Source: Parabacteroides goldsteinii DSM 19448 = WAL 12034
Lineage (GTDB): Bacteria > Bacteroidota > Bacteroidia > Bacteroidales > Tannerellaceae
Direction of reading: 5' to 3'
DNA: 64,000 bases
Assembly: GCF_000969835.1 (NCBI RefSeq)
Contig: NZ_KQ033913.1
Span: forward strand, 1,503,716-1,567,715
Shown here: positions 9,193-17,924 of the stretch, in pieces
How the letters are laid out: every line of letters begins with the position of its first letter
Numbering within the stretch: position 1 is the first letter of the stretch
Program-made: the position numbers and the translations under genes
Notes under the pieces: model-generated
Told to the model about the DNA's origin: nothing
The model's database searches: none
The model's input: the letters and a program-made list of their open reading frames with translations, nothing else

Positions 9193-10326
9193 TTATTCTA
9201 CTTCTTCGGTTTGATGTACATATCCCCAGCCTGCCACTTCGACACGGACGTCGAGCGAGGCATCGTCGTTCTCTTCGGGATCGAAACTCGTTTCCGTGAA
9301 GGTGACATGGAGGCGGTAGATATAATTGCGCTTCACATAATTATGGTCGTAACCGTTCAACACACCATTTCGGTTGATCGGCGAGGTGAAGATGCGGGTC
9401 TGGTTCGTTTCCACCAGGGTCGCCTTTACGACCAGTAGTGTCGGGTCATTGCCGGACGCACTGTTTTCGAAGGCATAGGTTTCGAGAACAGGAGTCAGGC
9501 TCGGTGTATTGTCGGTTACCGTCAGGTTGAAATCGCTGCCGAGATAATCGGACGGATAAGAACCGGAGGCAAAAAGGGAAGCGGCTTCCGTGACGCCCGC
9601 CCCATAGATCAGGTTGGCCTGTCCGGAAGGGACTTCCACTTTTCCCCAATCCTCTTCGCTGAAGTAATAAGAACTGCTTTTCACGTTTGCCAGGGCGATA
9701 TGGTCGATCCGCACTGTTTTCCCTTCCAACAGGGAACCGGCAAAACGGGTTTCGATCGTATTCATTTCCACACGAGCAGCAATACGGGTGAGCAGCAGAG
9801 GGGTGGAAAGATTATCAATGTTCGTTCCGGCTGTATAGCCGATCAGGTTGTCCTCCCCTTTCACCAGTGCTTGTTCCGTACGGACTACCTGTGTGCTGAA
9901 AGTCAATGATTCCTGCGTCTGTGAAGAAAGGTCGGCCAAACGTGACTGCAAACCGGCATAGTTACCGACGGAACGATCTATATTTCCGGGAATGTTTGCC
10001 AACACGACCAGCATAACACGTTCGGGAGTAGTCTCTATATCGGTAATGACCAACTTATCGGGCTCGGGATTCTCCGCACGCCCGTAGCCGATCAATGCAG
10101 AACCGTCGCTGTTAAAAACAAATGCGCTCAGGTTGTGAATGTCACTCTCGCCGGGTAAGGCATTCGGATCGTCGCCTGTTGCCTTACTTCCCGCCTGACT
10201 GCGCAATTGCAACCCGACGGAAAGCTTGGCCTGTTCGACCGGCGGTGTGACTGGCCCGTCGTCTTTCGAACAAGAAGCCAACATGATGGCAACAACTATG
10301 GATAAAAGTAATTTATATCGGATCAT
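9193..10326 (-). CDS. Fimbrillin-family lipoprotein
   Basis: 377 residues with a lipoprotein signal (lipobox Cys19, MLASCSK). The cleavage-site region is RSQAGSKATGD. The typical N-terminal strands follow (HNLSAFVFNSDGSALIGYG, RVMLVVLANIPG), then a C-terminal domain with YVKRNYIYRLHVTF and VEVAGWGYV. It lies 30 bases after the FimB/Mfa2 anchor gene and 12 bases before the next fimbrillin. The position directly after the anchor is where accessory or adaptor subunits often sit in Bacteroidales pilus loci; that role is an inference. Confidence 0.82.
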   Translation of the reverse strand: MIRYKLLLSIVVAIMLASCSKDDGPVTPPVEQAKLSVGLQLRSQAGSKATGDDPNALPGESDIHNLSAFVFNSDGSALIGYGRAENPEPDKLVITDIETTPERVMLVVLANIPGNIDRSVGNYAGLQSRLADLSSQTQESLTFSTQVVRTEQALVKGEDNLIGYTAGTNIDNLSTPLLLTRIAARVEMNTIETRFAGSLLEGKTVRIDHIALANVKSSSYYFSEEDWGKVEVPSGQANLIYGAGVTEAASLFASGSYPSDYLGSDFNLTVTDNTPSLTPVLETYAFENSASGNDPTLLVVKATLVETNQTRIFTSPINRNGVLNGYDHNYVKRNYIYRLHVTFTETSFDPEENDDASLDVRVEVAGWGYVHQTEEVE

Positions 10327-10356
10327 CTTTCTGAACTGATTTAATTGTTGATTGAT

Positions 10357-11253
10357 TTAAAATTCGATATGGTCGTCCACCGTACCCCAGGGACGGATCG
10401 CCTGGCGGACGGAAAGCAGGGCGCCATCTTCACCGAAACGCAGGATGACATAAAGCACTGCGGCTTCGGGAGCGGTGAGCGGTTTGCCGTCGTCGTCGTG
10501 GGTAGCCACAGCCAGCGTATTACCTTCGGCTGTCAGTTGCACGTTCAGGTTCTCGCCGGAACACATCCGGTAGTTGGGGGCGAAATATTCCTTGTTCTTA
10601 TCCCAGTCGGCATCGGGATGGTAATAGACGCTGTCGCCTGTCAACTGTCCCTGATAGTCGAAAGCATCTAACGTGCGGTTGACGTAGTAGTTGCAATCGG
10701 CATCGGTCGGTGAGTCATATTTCCTCAAGGCATATTTGATATTTTGTGTCACGATATTGACTTCTGAGAGTTTGGGGCGGACCACGATCGTGTCGTTATC
10801 GTAGAGGCTGCCTCCCGCTTTGGTCTGCACCAGGCGGTTTCCGTAGAACAGGTCGTCGGGTTTCTGAGCCAGACCGTCACGGCTTTTGAGTTTGATCTTC
10901 AATTCTTCGATCAACTTGCTTTCCGTGACAGTCTGGCTTTCTCCGGACAGATTTCCCCAGGCTATCACATGCAGGTTACAGTCTTCCGGATAATTCAGTC
11001 TGATTTCTTCGCGGTTGCGTATTTGCCCTTCCGTCATACGGACGGTTTGGAGATATTCGTAATTTTCATCGAAAACATAGAGGGAAGCATCTGCCAGAGC
11101 AGTTGGCGTAACATCTTCACCCTTCGCATTTTCCGCCTTTAAGGTCAGCTTGTAACAGGCTGCCAGATTCTCCTGTATGCAGCCGGAAAGTAACAAGGTT
11201 GAAGCGCAGACGGCGGCTACCAACCATCGACAGGTATAATTGATCTGTTTCAT
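10357..11253 (-). CDS. FimB/Mfa2-family fimbrial anchor lipoprotein
   Basis: 298 residues from the chosen ATG at 11253, just after the stop of the upstream gene; an ATG seven codons earlier (11274) would overlap that gene. Lipoprotein signal with Cys25 (LLLSGCIQ). The domain reads as FimB/Mfa2: CYKLTLKAEN, DASLYVFDENYEYLQTV, NLHVIAWGN, and a final domain with LYVILRFG. It lacks the (T/S)(K/R)(A/G/S) cleavage site found in the fimbrillins around it, as expected for an anchor that stays lipidated in the outer membrane and fixes fibre length. Fourth gene of the operon from 14907. Confidence 0.85.
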   Translation of the reverse strand: MKQINYTCRWLVAAVCASTLLLSGCIQENLAACYKLTLKAENAKGEDVTPTALADASLYVFDENYEYLQTVRMTEGQIRNREEIRLNYPEDCNLHVIAWGNLSGESQTVTESKLIEELKIKLKSRDGLAQKPDDLFYGNRLVQTKAGGSLYDNDTIVVRPKLSEVNIVTQNIKYALRKYDSPTDADCNYYVNRTLDAFDYQGQLTGDSVYYHPDADWDKNKEYFAPNYRMCSGENLNVQLTAEGNTLAVATHDDDGKPLTAPEAAVLYVILRFGEDGALLSVRQAIRPWGTVDDHIEF

Positions 11254-11254
11254 A

Positions 11255-12409
11255 TTATATTTCGATTTCTTCATTTATGGTGATTTCTTCAAGCGTTATT
11301 CCTTCCCACGATTTAACGGTGATAGTAACGGATAATGTTGCATCATCCTGATTCTCTCCCGGGTCATGGGAACCTTTCCCTTTAACTGTGGGAACAATCT
11401 TATAGATAGTGTTACGCTGGACGCCTTTTTTTAGCTTAATGCGATAATAGCGGTCAGTAAGGACTGCCCCATTCACTGCATCATAGATAGTCCCTTTAAA
11501 ATAGAGAATAACCGGGGCGACTCCCTCCGCTGTATACGAATTAGTCATTGCATAGAAACTGGCAATGTTCGTATGAGGTTGTTCGGCTTCCGCTCCTGTT
11601 ACGATAACAGATGTATCTTTTTTCAGATAATCAGCCAGAACATTTCCTGCGACAATCTCTCCTCCCTGAGAATAATCCTTAATACCACACAAATAATTAT
11701 CTTCTATGAATTCCATCGTATGCAAACCTTCGGTTTCTGATAAAACCGAACCTGTTTTTGTGTCATATAAATACGATTGAGGACGAACATTGGCAAGAAA
11801 TACCTGAGATAACCGGAATTGCATTCCTTTCAGATCCTTGGTACCCCAGTTAACTGCCAGTTCACTTAAGTCCACACGGCCGACAACCCGCTTAACCTTC
11901 TCTGATATCTGATTTATACCAGCATTCTCCGCTGTCTTCTCAATCTTTACATCCCGGGCAATATTAGTCATAATAAAACCCTTTTTACCAACCTGACCGG
12001 TTGATTCGTCGACCTGGTCAGCTAATGAAATCGTTTTATCGTAATAATCTTTCGGCGTGAAAGATGATATTTCCCCGGCATTTGCAATCACCAGCAACCG
12101 ATAAGTACCGGTTTTCAGGCCGACACGAACGGTGTCCTGGTCATCATTGATGATACGATAAGCACGACCGGCTACTTCGTTGTTACCATCGATAAAAACA
12201 ACATTCAAGTCGTAGATTTCATTCTCGGCAGCAGTGCCCGGATCTGTTGTTGCGCCATCAGCCTTCGTTCCGTTAATACCGTCCACCGCTACGGAAACAG
12301 TGGCAAAGGCATCCTCACCGCTCGGTGTCGAAGCCGGTTCATCCTCCTTCGAACAGGCTGCCAGCAATAGACCGGATAAGAAGAACAGATATATTTTATT
12401 TCGTTTCAT
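11255..12409 (-). CDS. Fimbrillin-family lipoprotein
   Basis: 384 residues with a lipoprotein signal (lipobox Cys19, LLLAACSK). The cleavage-site region is INGTKADGA, followed by IYDLNVVFIDGNNEVAGRA and YRLLVIANAGE. The second domain includes NVLADYLKKDTSVIV and RNTIYKIVPTVKGKG, and it ends in a SWEGITLEEI strand. It sits 21 bases after the previous fimbrillin and immediately before the FimB/Mfa2 anchor gene, the usual place of the shaft subunit in such operons, so a major-subunit role is plausible but not shown. Confidence 0.82.
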   Translation of the reverse strand: MKRNKIYLFFLSGLLLAACSKEDEPASTPSGEDAFATVSVAVDGINGTKADGATTDPGTAAENEIYDLNVVFIDGNNEVAGRAYRIINDDQDTVRVGLKTGTYRLLVIANAGEISSFTPKDYYDKTISLADQVDESTGQVGKKGFIMTNIARDVKIEKTAENAGINQISEKVKRVVGRVDLSELAVNWGTKDLKGMQFRLSQVFLANVRPQSYLYDTKTGSVLSETEGLHTMEFIEDNYLCGIKDYSQGGEIVAGNVLADYLKKDTSVIVTGAEAEQPHTNIASFYAMTNSYTAEGVAPVILYFKGTIYDAVNGAVLTDRYYRIKLKKGVQRNTIYKIVPTVKGKGSHDPGENQDDATLSVTITVKSWEGITLEEITINEEIEI

Positions 12410-12430
12410 ATCAGTTTTATTTTAGCTGTA

Positions 12431-13576
12431 TTAATCAATTGAAGGATTCTCCACAATCTCACCCCAGGCCTGTACTTCGATCATACTTGTCAGCGTGGCA
12501 TCACCGGACGGGTCATACGGAGTGTCGGAACCGGGACCTTTGATAACGACATCGATAGAGTAAATCACATTGCGGCGTACATACAGATGATCCGTCACAT
12601 TGGATATCTGGTCGTGCTGCCGGTTCACAATTACGGGATAATAGGTATCCACGTCGCGGGTATTCCCGTTTTTGTCAGTATAATGGTAAGTTCCGTGAAG
12701 GATCAACAGCGTATGCCAGGTTGTTTCCTGCATATTTTCAAAAACAGTGTAAGCATTGGCGGCGCAGTTGGCGATAAGGCCCGTTTCGTCGGTCGCTGTA
12801 CGGAAATCATAATTATAGGCTGTATGTAACTGATCCGACAGTTTGGAAGTACCTTCCTTATAAATACCTTCAATGTCGGGATTTGCACCTGTCAGGAAGA
12901 AATCAGGAAGGGAAGGGTCGGAAACTTCCACAGCGCCCCAATCTTCCGTACTGATATAACGGGAATAATTTTTGACATTTGCCATAAACACGGATTCCAG
13001 TTTAAAACTGGCTCCGTTGCTATATTCTTCCAGTGGACGCAGGAACAACTGGTTCAGATAGACACGGGCAATCGTGCGGTAGATCGTCACCGGTGAAGCA
13101 GAGATCTGATTGGCTCCCGTCTTCTGCAAACCGATCGTATTTTTTCCAGGCTTCAAGGTATAAGTCTGTACTCCCGAACTCATTGTCGGGGCTGTATCTT
13201 CGTTTTCAATCGTCTTGGTAAGGGCCAGGAATTGGTCCAAAGTGGTTAAACCGTCGAAAGTACCTTCGGGTGCATTGGCGACCAGCAGCATCCGGATAGT
13301 CCCGGCTTTCAACGGGGTAATATCTTCAACAGTATTTGTTTGTGTGACTTCGCGGGAGACGATCAATTTGTCTGCATTCTCGCCGGAAGTGCCGAAAATA
13401 GCCACATAGAGTCTTTCGATTCCGGAGTCAGCGGCTCTGGTTCCGATCTGTGGAATCGTGATGCGTAATGAAAGTGTAGCATCTCCGGTTTCGTCTATCT
13501 CAGGATTCCCGTCATGGGAACAGGATAGCAAAGAGAGAAACAGGAATACATTGTAAAATAAAACCCTACTATTCAT
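12431..13576 (-). CDS. Fimbrillin-family lipoprotein
   Basis: 381 residues with a lipoprotein signal (lipobox Cys19, SLLSCSH). The protease site is QIGTRAADS, then IERLYVAIFGTSG and IRMLLVANAPEG. The C-terminal domain has VRRNVIYSIDVVIKGPG and ends QAWGEIVENPSID; the last residues PSID are shared with the next fimbrillin upstream (13711), so these two are the closest relatives of the set. They lie 134 bases apart. A structural pilin; exact role unknown. Confidence 0.82.
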   Translation of the reverse strand: MNSRVLFYNVFLFLSLLSCSHDGNPEIDETGDATLSLRITIPQIGTRAADSGIERLYVAIFGTSGENADKLIVSREVTQTNTVEDITPLKAGTIRMLLVANAPEGTFDGLTTLDQFLALTKTIENEDTAPTMSSGVQTYTLKPGKNTIGLQKTGANQISASPVTIYRTIARVYLNQLFLRPLEEYSNGASFKLESVFMANVKNYSRYISTEDWGAVEVSDPSLPDFFLTGANPDIEGIYKEGTSKLSDQLHTAYNYDFRTATDETGLIANCAANAYTVFENMQETTWHTLLILHGTYHYTDKNGNTRDVDTYYPVIVNRQHDQISNVTDHLYVRRNVIYSIDVVIKGPGSDTPYDPSGDATLTSMIEVQAWGEIVENPSID

Positions 13577-13710
13577 AAATTATATTGTTTTATAAATCGT
13601 CAAACCGGAATATTTTTTGAGAGTGAAACCAACCCGGGAATTACCCCGGATTGGTTCGTTAGAATTTCGAATAAGGAAATTTAAACTTAATAAACTAGTA
13701 TAATTGATTG

Positions 13711-14907
13711 TTAGTCGATGCTAGGATCAAGAGTGACCGTGCCCCAAGGTACAATTTCAATATTTGATGTTATTGATGCAGCTTCAGTCGGAGTTTCCGG
13801 ATTATCACTACCAGGACCTGTAATAGTTGCGTTAATTGCATATTTCACATTACGTAGGACACCGAAATGCGCTAAATTTGTATAGCCACTATCATTTTTA
13901 ACCTCACTTGCTGTTTCATTATTATTAATGTATACAGTCCAGTAAGCGTCTTTTGATGTTACAGTTTGACCGTTATTAGCTGTATAAGTATAAGTTCCTT
14001 GAATAACTAAAGCTGTTGCATTCTTAACATTAGCTATTCGAGAACTAGAGCTATTATCATATACAAAGAACTCTCCATTTTCTGCACTAACTTTTACTTC
14101 ATTTGTTCCTGTAATATTCTGAGAGAAAGAGTGAGTATAAATACCTTCAGCACCTGTTAAATTAGGAACAATATTATCATCACTTTCCGTATCGTTTACA
14201 ACAGGACACCATGCAGTAGCAGCACCAAAAACTTTTACATCATTACGATAATGCATAATAAAAGCTTTGCTTACTACTAACTTGGCATCCGTAGCAAAAT
14301 CCGCACGTGGTTTTAACGTGATACTTTCCAAATCAATGTTAGCGACATTTCGGAATACTTTGATGTTTTCTTCAAATTGCTTATCATAAGCAGCAAATCC
14401 TTCATCAGTTAACGAAATGATATTTCTACCTTTCACCAAATTATAACCTTTAACAGCACTAGCCATCAAAGGTTGAGCAGAACTTAATTCGGCTTTCGAT
14501 ATTGCCTTTTTAAAGTCATCGATGTTTGTTTTTCCTTCGAACACTTTTGCTGGGGGATTCACAACAACCAAAACATTAACAGCTCCTGCTTTTGCATCAA
14601 TACAAGCAGTTGTATCAACACCAGAATCCGCATCTCTTTCTTTGTAATTGATCAAAGCACCCGAAGCCATATTTTCCATTGCTCCATCATTAAAAACAGC
14701 AATACCAATTTTACCGACTTCCCCATTAGTAGAAGATTTTGTCTGGCTTTTCAAAGAAGAGCCATTAGAGCCGATCGAATTAAACGCTACCGTTACAGTA
14801 GCATCCAACTCCTGTGCCGGATCCGGAATATTAGGATCGTCATCATTTGAACAAGCGCTGAATGCGCACGCAACCATTGTTGCATAAATTAAATTTTGAA
14901 ATTTCAT
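13711..14907 (-). CDS. Fimbrillin-family lipoprotein, first gene of the large fimbrial operon
   Basis: 398 residues with a lipoprotein signal (lipobox Cys19, AFSACSN). The cleavage region is KSQTKSSTNG, then VGKIGIAVFNDG and VNVLVVVNPPAK. The C-terminal part has LRNVKYAINATITGPG and ends PWGTVTLDPSID. First of six genes in one direction (four more fimbrillins and a FimB/Mfa2 anchor). Its DNA is more A+T-rich than the next genes. A 134-base gap separates it from the second gene, room for partial termination, so it may be made in excess as the major shaft subunit; this is inference. Confidence 0.85.
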   Translation of the reverse strand: MKFQNLIYATMVACAFSACSNDDDPNIPDPAQELDATVTVAFNSIGSNGSSLKSQTKSSTNGEVGKIGIAVFNDGAMENMASGALINYKERDADSGVDTTACIDAKAGAVNVLVVVNPPAKVFEGKTNIDDFKKAISKAELSSAQPLMASAVKGYNLVKGRNIISLTDEGFAAYDKQFEENIKVFRNVANIDLESITLKPRADFATDAKLVVSKAFIMHYRNDVKVFGAATAWCPVVNDTESDDNIVPNLTGAEGIYTHSFSQNITGTNEVKVSAENGEFFVYDNSSSSRIANVKNATALVIQGTYTYTANNGQTVTSKDAYWTVYINNNETASEVKNDSGYTNLAHFGVLRNVKYAINATITGPGSDNPETPTEAASITSNIEIVPWGTVTLDPSID

Positions 14908-15027
14908 AACTTATATATTTTAAAAGTGATAAATCATTTTACTACCCTATACTTATTATTCTCAGATTTCTTTTTTTGACTATCCAGATGATTAAGTTTT
15001 CTGTTACGTTGTCTCTTGTTGACAGTG

Positions 15028-15035
15028 CAAATGTA
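15028..15035 (-). promoter_or_regulatory. -7 box (TACATTTG) upstream of the large fimbrial operon
   Basis: TACATTTG on the minus strand, about 120 bases before the start at 14907. As at 6652-6659, no TTTG lies 19 bases further upstream, which suggests dependence on an activator. The AraC-type hybrid kinase encoded immediately upstream is the obvious candidate. Confidence 0.5.
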
Positions 15036-15144
15036 GAAAGCTTTGTTTTTAGGGTTTGTCGGTAAATTTATCACCCATGTGCGGTAATTTTTAAATGATA
15101 AAAATTCCTCTGTTTGTTTATATTTGTTTTAATGAATACCATGC

Positions 15145-16938
15145 TTACCCCCTTGTCGGTTGCCCGTATTGAGAAGGATTCACCCCATATTGTTCGGTAA
15201 AACGTTTGCGGAATGTCGCCATATCGTTGAATCCGACCATTTCACAGACCTCAATAATAGAATACCGCTGCTGCAAAATCAATTCAGCCGCATGTTTGAT
15301 ACGGACACTCCGCGTCAATTCCAGGATGCTGCAATTTGAAAACGCTTTTACTCTACGATAAAGCGTCGGAATACTCATACTCATTTCATCTGCCAAAAAT
15401 TTTGCATCAAAACAAGGATCATCCAGATGCTCCTCGATAATCTTTACTATTTTATTCATAAAAACATTTCCTGCCGCTTCAATCTCATTTAACGGGGCAG
15501 GTACTGCAACAACCGCTTCTTCCGTATCCGTTGCCGACTGGGTATAGAACGCTCTCATTTGCTCGCGGCGTTTAAGCTGACTGATCAACTTACTGCGCAA
15601 TACTTCAAGGTCGAAAGGCTTGGTAATATAATCGTCTGCCCCTGCTTCAATACCAGCTATCACATCTTCATTCTCTACTTTGGCTGTCAACATGATAACA
15701 ACCGTCTGACTGGTTGCCGGATTCGTCTTTATTTCCCGGCAGGTAGTGAATCCGTCCTTTACAGGCATCATTACATCACACAAAATACCGTCCGGATGTT
15801 CTTTTTTTGCCATTATAACACCTTCCTCACCGTTACGAGCCTCGAATATCTGGTATTCCTTTCCTAAAGCCAGTTTCAGGAACCAACGGATCTGGTCGCT
15901 GTCGTCAATAATCAGGATTTTCTTTCCGGTCTCTTTCTTCTTGGGGATAAGCTGAACGAATCCGGCAATCTCTTCCTTTTGAAGTTCGTTAAGATTTACC
16001 AGGTCACTGTCAGGTTCCACAAATTCGACTGGCAATTCCATCAAAGACCGTTTTCCCAACGGAATAAGGATCATGCAACGAGTCCCGCTCTGTCCTTCCA
16101 TCGTCTCCTGAATAAATTTTGCATGTACCGATTCTGCCATATCTGCGATCTGCTTCAAACCGATACGGGCACTGTCCTGCGCATCAAGACCGTCATCCTG
16201 CACACTCAAGGAACAACAGGACTTGCCGTCGACTTTAACTACTGCTATGTCAATCGTAATCTTCCCGTACATAAATGTATTCTTCAAAGAATTGGATAAC
16301 ATAGTACGCAAAGCATATTCCATCTTCCGGCGGTCTACCCACACCCATAAGACAGGTGTCTGCGTATTGATTTTAAAATCAATATTGTTCATGGCAATCC
16401 AGTCAACAAACAGGTCGCATATCTGCTTCGTTATATCCACCAGATCATAGCGGGCTATTCGCATATGGTTAGCGACATCATCACCGTGGCGAATATCTTG
16501 CAACTGATACATCATATCCTGCAAAGCAAGTGTATTGCGATAGGCCGAAAGAACCTGGGTGGAGACCAAACCATCGAGTTCACGATTCTGCACTAACTGT
16601 CCCAAGTATCCCAATATCAGGGAGAGAGGCGTACGCATCTCATGTACCGCTTCAACGAAGAAAGAGTTATGGAGTTTTTCCAATTCCTCCGCTCTCCGGA
16701 TGGCTTCTTTGTATTTGGCTTCATGCTCATGGCCCCAATCGTCCGTCTCCCTGATCTTCTGTACCATGAGTTGTTGTATCTCACGGTTCTTGATGGTCAG
16801 CGTATCGACGGTCCGCTTCAACTCTTCGTTCTCTTGCTTGAGCTTCACAACTTCTCCGTCTCCTTGTCTTTCCTCTTTTTCCTGTTTATTATTAAACAGA
16901 CCAGCGATTAGTGTTCGAAATTGATTAACCATTTCCAT
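15145..16938 (-). CDS. Cytoplasmic hybrid histidine kinase / response regulator / AraC-type regulator
   Basis: About 597 residues from ATG 16938; ATG 16932 is also possible. Order: N-terminal coiled coil (about 20-90) with no signal or membrane segment; HisKA with HEMRTPLSLILGYL; a HATPase region; a receiver (KKILIIDDSD, phospho-Asp in LCDVMMPVKDG, Lys in YITKPFDLE); and an AraC helix-turn-helix at the end (FLADEMSMSIPTLYRRVKAF, GFNDMATFRKRF). The usual periplasmic sensor is missing, so the input must be cytoplasmic or come from a partner. The ATP-binding G1 box reads DDGLDA rather than DxGxG, so kinase activity may be weak. It is encoded just upstream of the fimbrial operon, which it probably controls. 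Confidence 0.88.
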   Translation of the reverse strand: MEMVNQFRTLIAGLFNNKQEKEERQGDGEVVKLKQENEELKRTVDTLTIKNREIQQLMVQKIRETDDWGHEHEAKYKEAIRRAEELEKLHNSFFVEAVHEMRTPLSLILGYLGQLVQNRELDGLVSTQVLSAYRNTLALQDMMYQLQDIRHGDDVANHMRIARYDLVDITKQICDLFVDWIAMNNIDFKINTQTPVLWVWVDRRKMEYALRTMLSNSLKNTFMYGKITIDIAVVKVDGKSCCSLSVQDDGLDAQDSARIGLKQIADMAESVHAKFIQETMEGQSGTRCMILIPLGKRSLMELPVEFVEPDSDLVNLNELQKEEIAGFVQLIPKKKETGKKILIIDDSDQIRWFLKLALGKEYQIFEARNGEEGVIMAKKEHPDGILCDVMMPVKDGFTTCREIKTNPATSQTVVIMLTAKVENEDVIAGIEAGADDYITKPFDLEVLRSKLISQLKRREQMRAFYTQSATDTEEAVVAVPAPLNEIEAAGNVFMNKIVKIIEEHLDDPCFDAKFLADEMSMSIPTLYRRVKAFSNCSILELTRSVRIKHAAELILQQRYSIIEVCEMVGFNDMATFRKRFTEQYGVNPSQYGQPTRG

Positions 16939-17460
16939 ATGAATCAAGATTTACTATTTTTCATTTACTGATATCATTGATATTTAACATATCTTCCCCT
17001 ATTCAGTAGAAGTTCGGTATCTTTTTTATGGATTTACTGCTGATTATTGCCTCAAAGTAACCAATCATACGAGTCCGATTGTAGAACATAAATTACATGT
17101 AACTACTGACAGACAACGATTTACACTTTATAGAACAATATATACATAGTCCATACAGAACTATGGTTCAGAGAGATAGACAATAAATTTCTGTTGTTTT
17201 TCAACAGAAATTTAAGGTCCCCTATTAAGGAAGAATGGAAGATGATAAAAGAATAGAGAAAGAATAGCCCCTATCGGTTGGAATTATTTTTTCCTGTAAA
17301 GATACCGGATAAATAACAGGCCTGTAAAGCCACAAAAGAGAAAGAAAAAGGGTAAAACAAGGGTCACGTTATAAAATAAAGCCTGGAATTAGTTCATATC
17401 AGATTATTTTATACCTTTGAATCCGAAAAATATGGAGTTCTGTATGAACTCCGTTCATTT
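16939..17460. other. 522-bp intergenic region, no gene seen
   Basis: A+T-rich sequence between the hybrid kinase start and the HU gene stop. It must hold the kinase promoter, but I see no minus-strand TTTG-N19-TAnnTTTG match. A plus-strand TACCTTTG at 17412-17419 has no gene behind it. ACAGGCCTGT near 17316-17325 is a short palindrome of unknown meaning. Confidence 0.5.
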
Positions 17461-17739
17461 TCATTGCTTATTGATCTTCTCAATAAGAGCCTCACACGGT
17501 TTTAAACGGATTGTTTTACGGGGATTAAGCATCACTTTCTCTCCCGTTCTCGGATTCCGGACCTGTCTCCGTGATTGAGGTAAAATAAATATCTTGCCGA
17601 ACTCATGGATTCCTACTTTTTCATCAGTTATTACCCCTTCAACTACAATATCCAACAACGTATTCAGATAAATACGACTATCTACCAAAGTTATATCCAG
17701 CCTTTCTGCCAGCATTCTAACGATTTGTGTTTTATTCAT
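17461..17739 (-). CDS. HU/IHF-family DNA-binding protein
   Basis: 92 residues, close to the standard HU length. Helices MNKTQIVRMLAERLDITLVD, the strand VGIHEFGKIFIL, the DNA arm RRQVRNPRTGEKV with the canonical RNP-T motif, then IRLKPCEALIEKI. Stand-alone gene between the hybrid kinase and dnaB with 185 bases upstream. The DNA arm is close to consensus, so it should bind and bend DNA. It may be a general nucleoid protein rather than a fimbrial one. Confidence 0.88.
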   Translation of the reverse strand: MNKTQIVRMLAERLDITLVDSRIYLNTLLDIVVEGVITDEKVGIHEFGKIFILPQSRRQVRNPRTGEKVMLNPRKTIRLKPCEALIEKINKQ

Positions 17740-17869
17740 TCTCTACTAATTATTAACTGCGAAAAATTCATTTATTATACCGGTCACAAAGTTCGGACTT
17801 TCAATCATACTACACAATCCGGATTTTTTTCATAATATGTTCTGTTTTTGCTTTTTTACTAAAATAATA

Positions 17870-17902
17870 CGGCCTGCCCCCTCAAATCCGGGAACAGGCC
17901 GC
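17870..17902 (-). terminator. Terminator downstream of dnaB
   Basis: CGGCCTG (17870-17876) pairs with CAGGCCG (17895-17901), with further CCC/GGG pairing inside. On the minus strand it is followed by a T-rich stretch (TATTATTTTA). It lies just after the dnaB stop at 17925. Confidence 0.65.
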
Positions 17903-17924
17903 ATATCATTATATTTGCTTTAAT

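Noticed and set aside
17412..17419. Plus-strand TACCTTTG box as a promoter
   Set aside because: No -33 TTTG at a proper distance and no plus-strand gene downstream.
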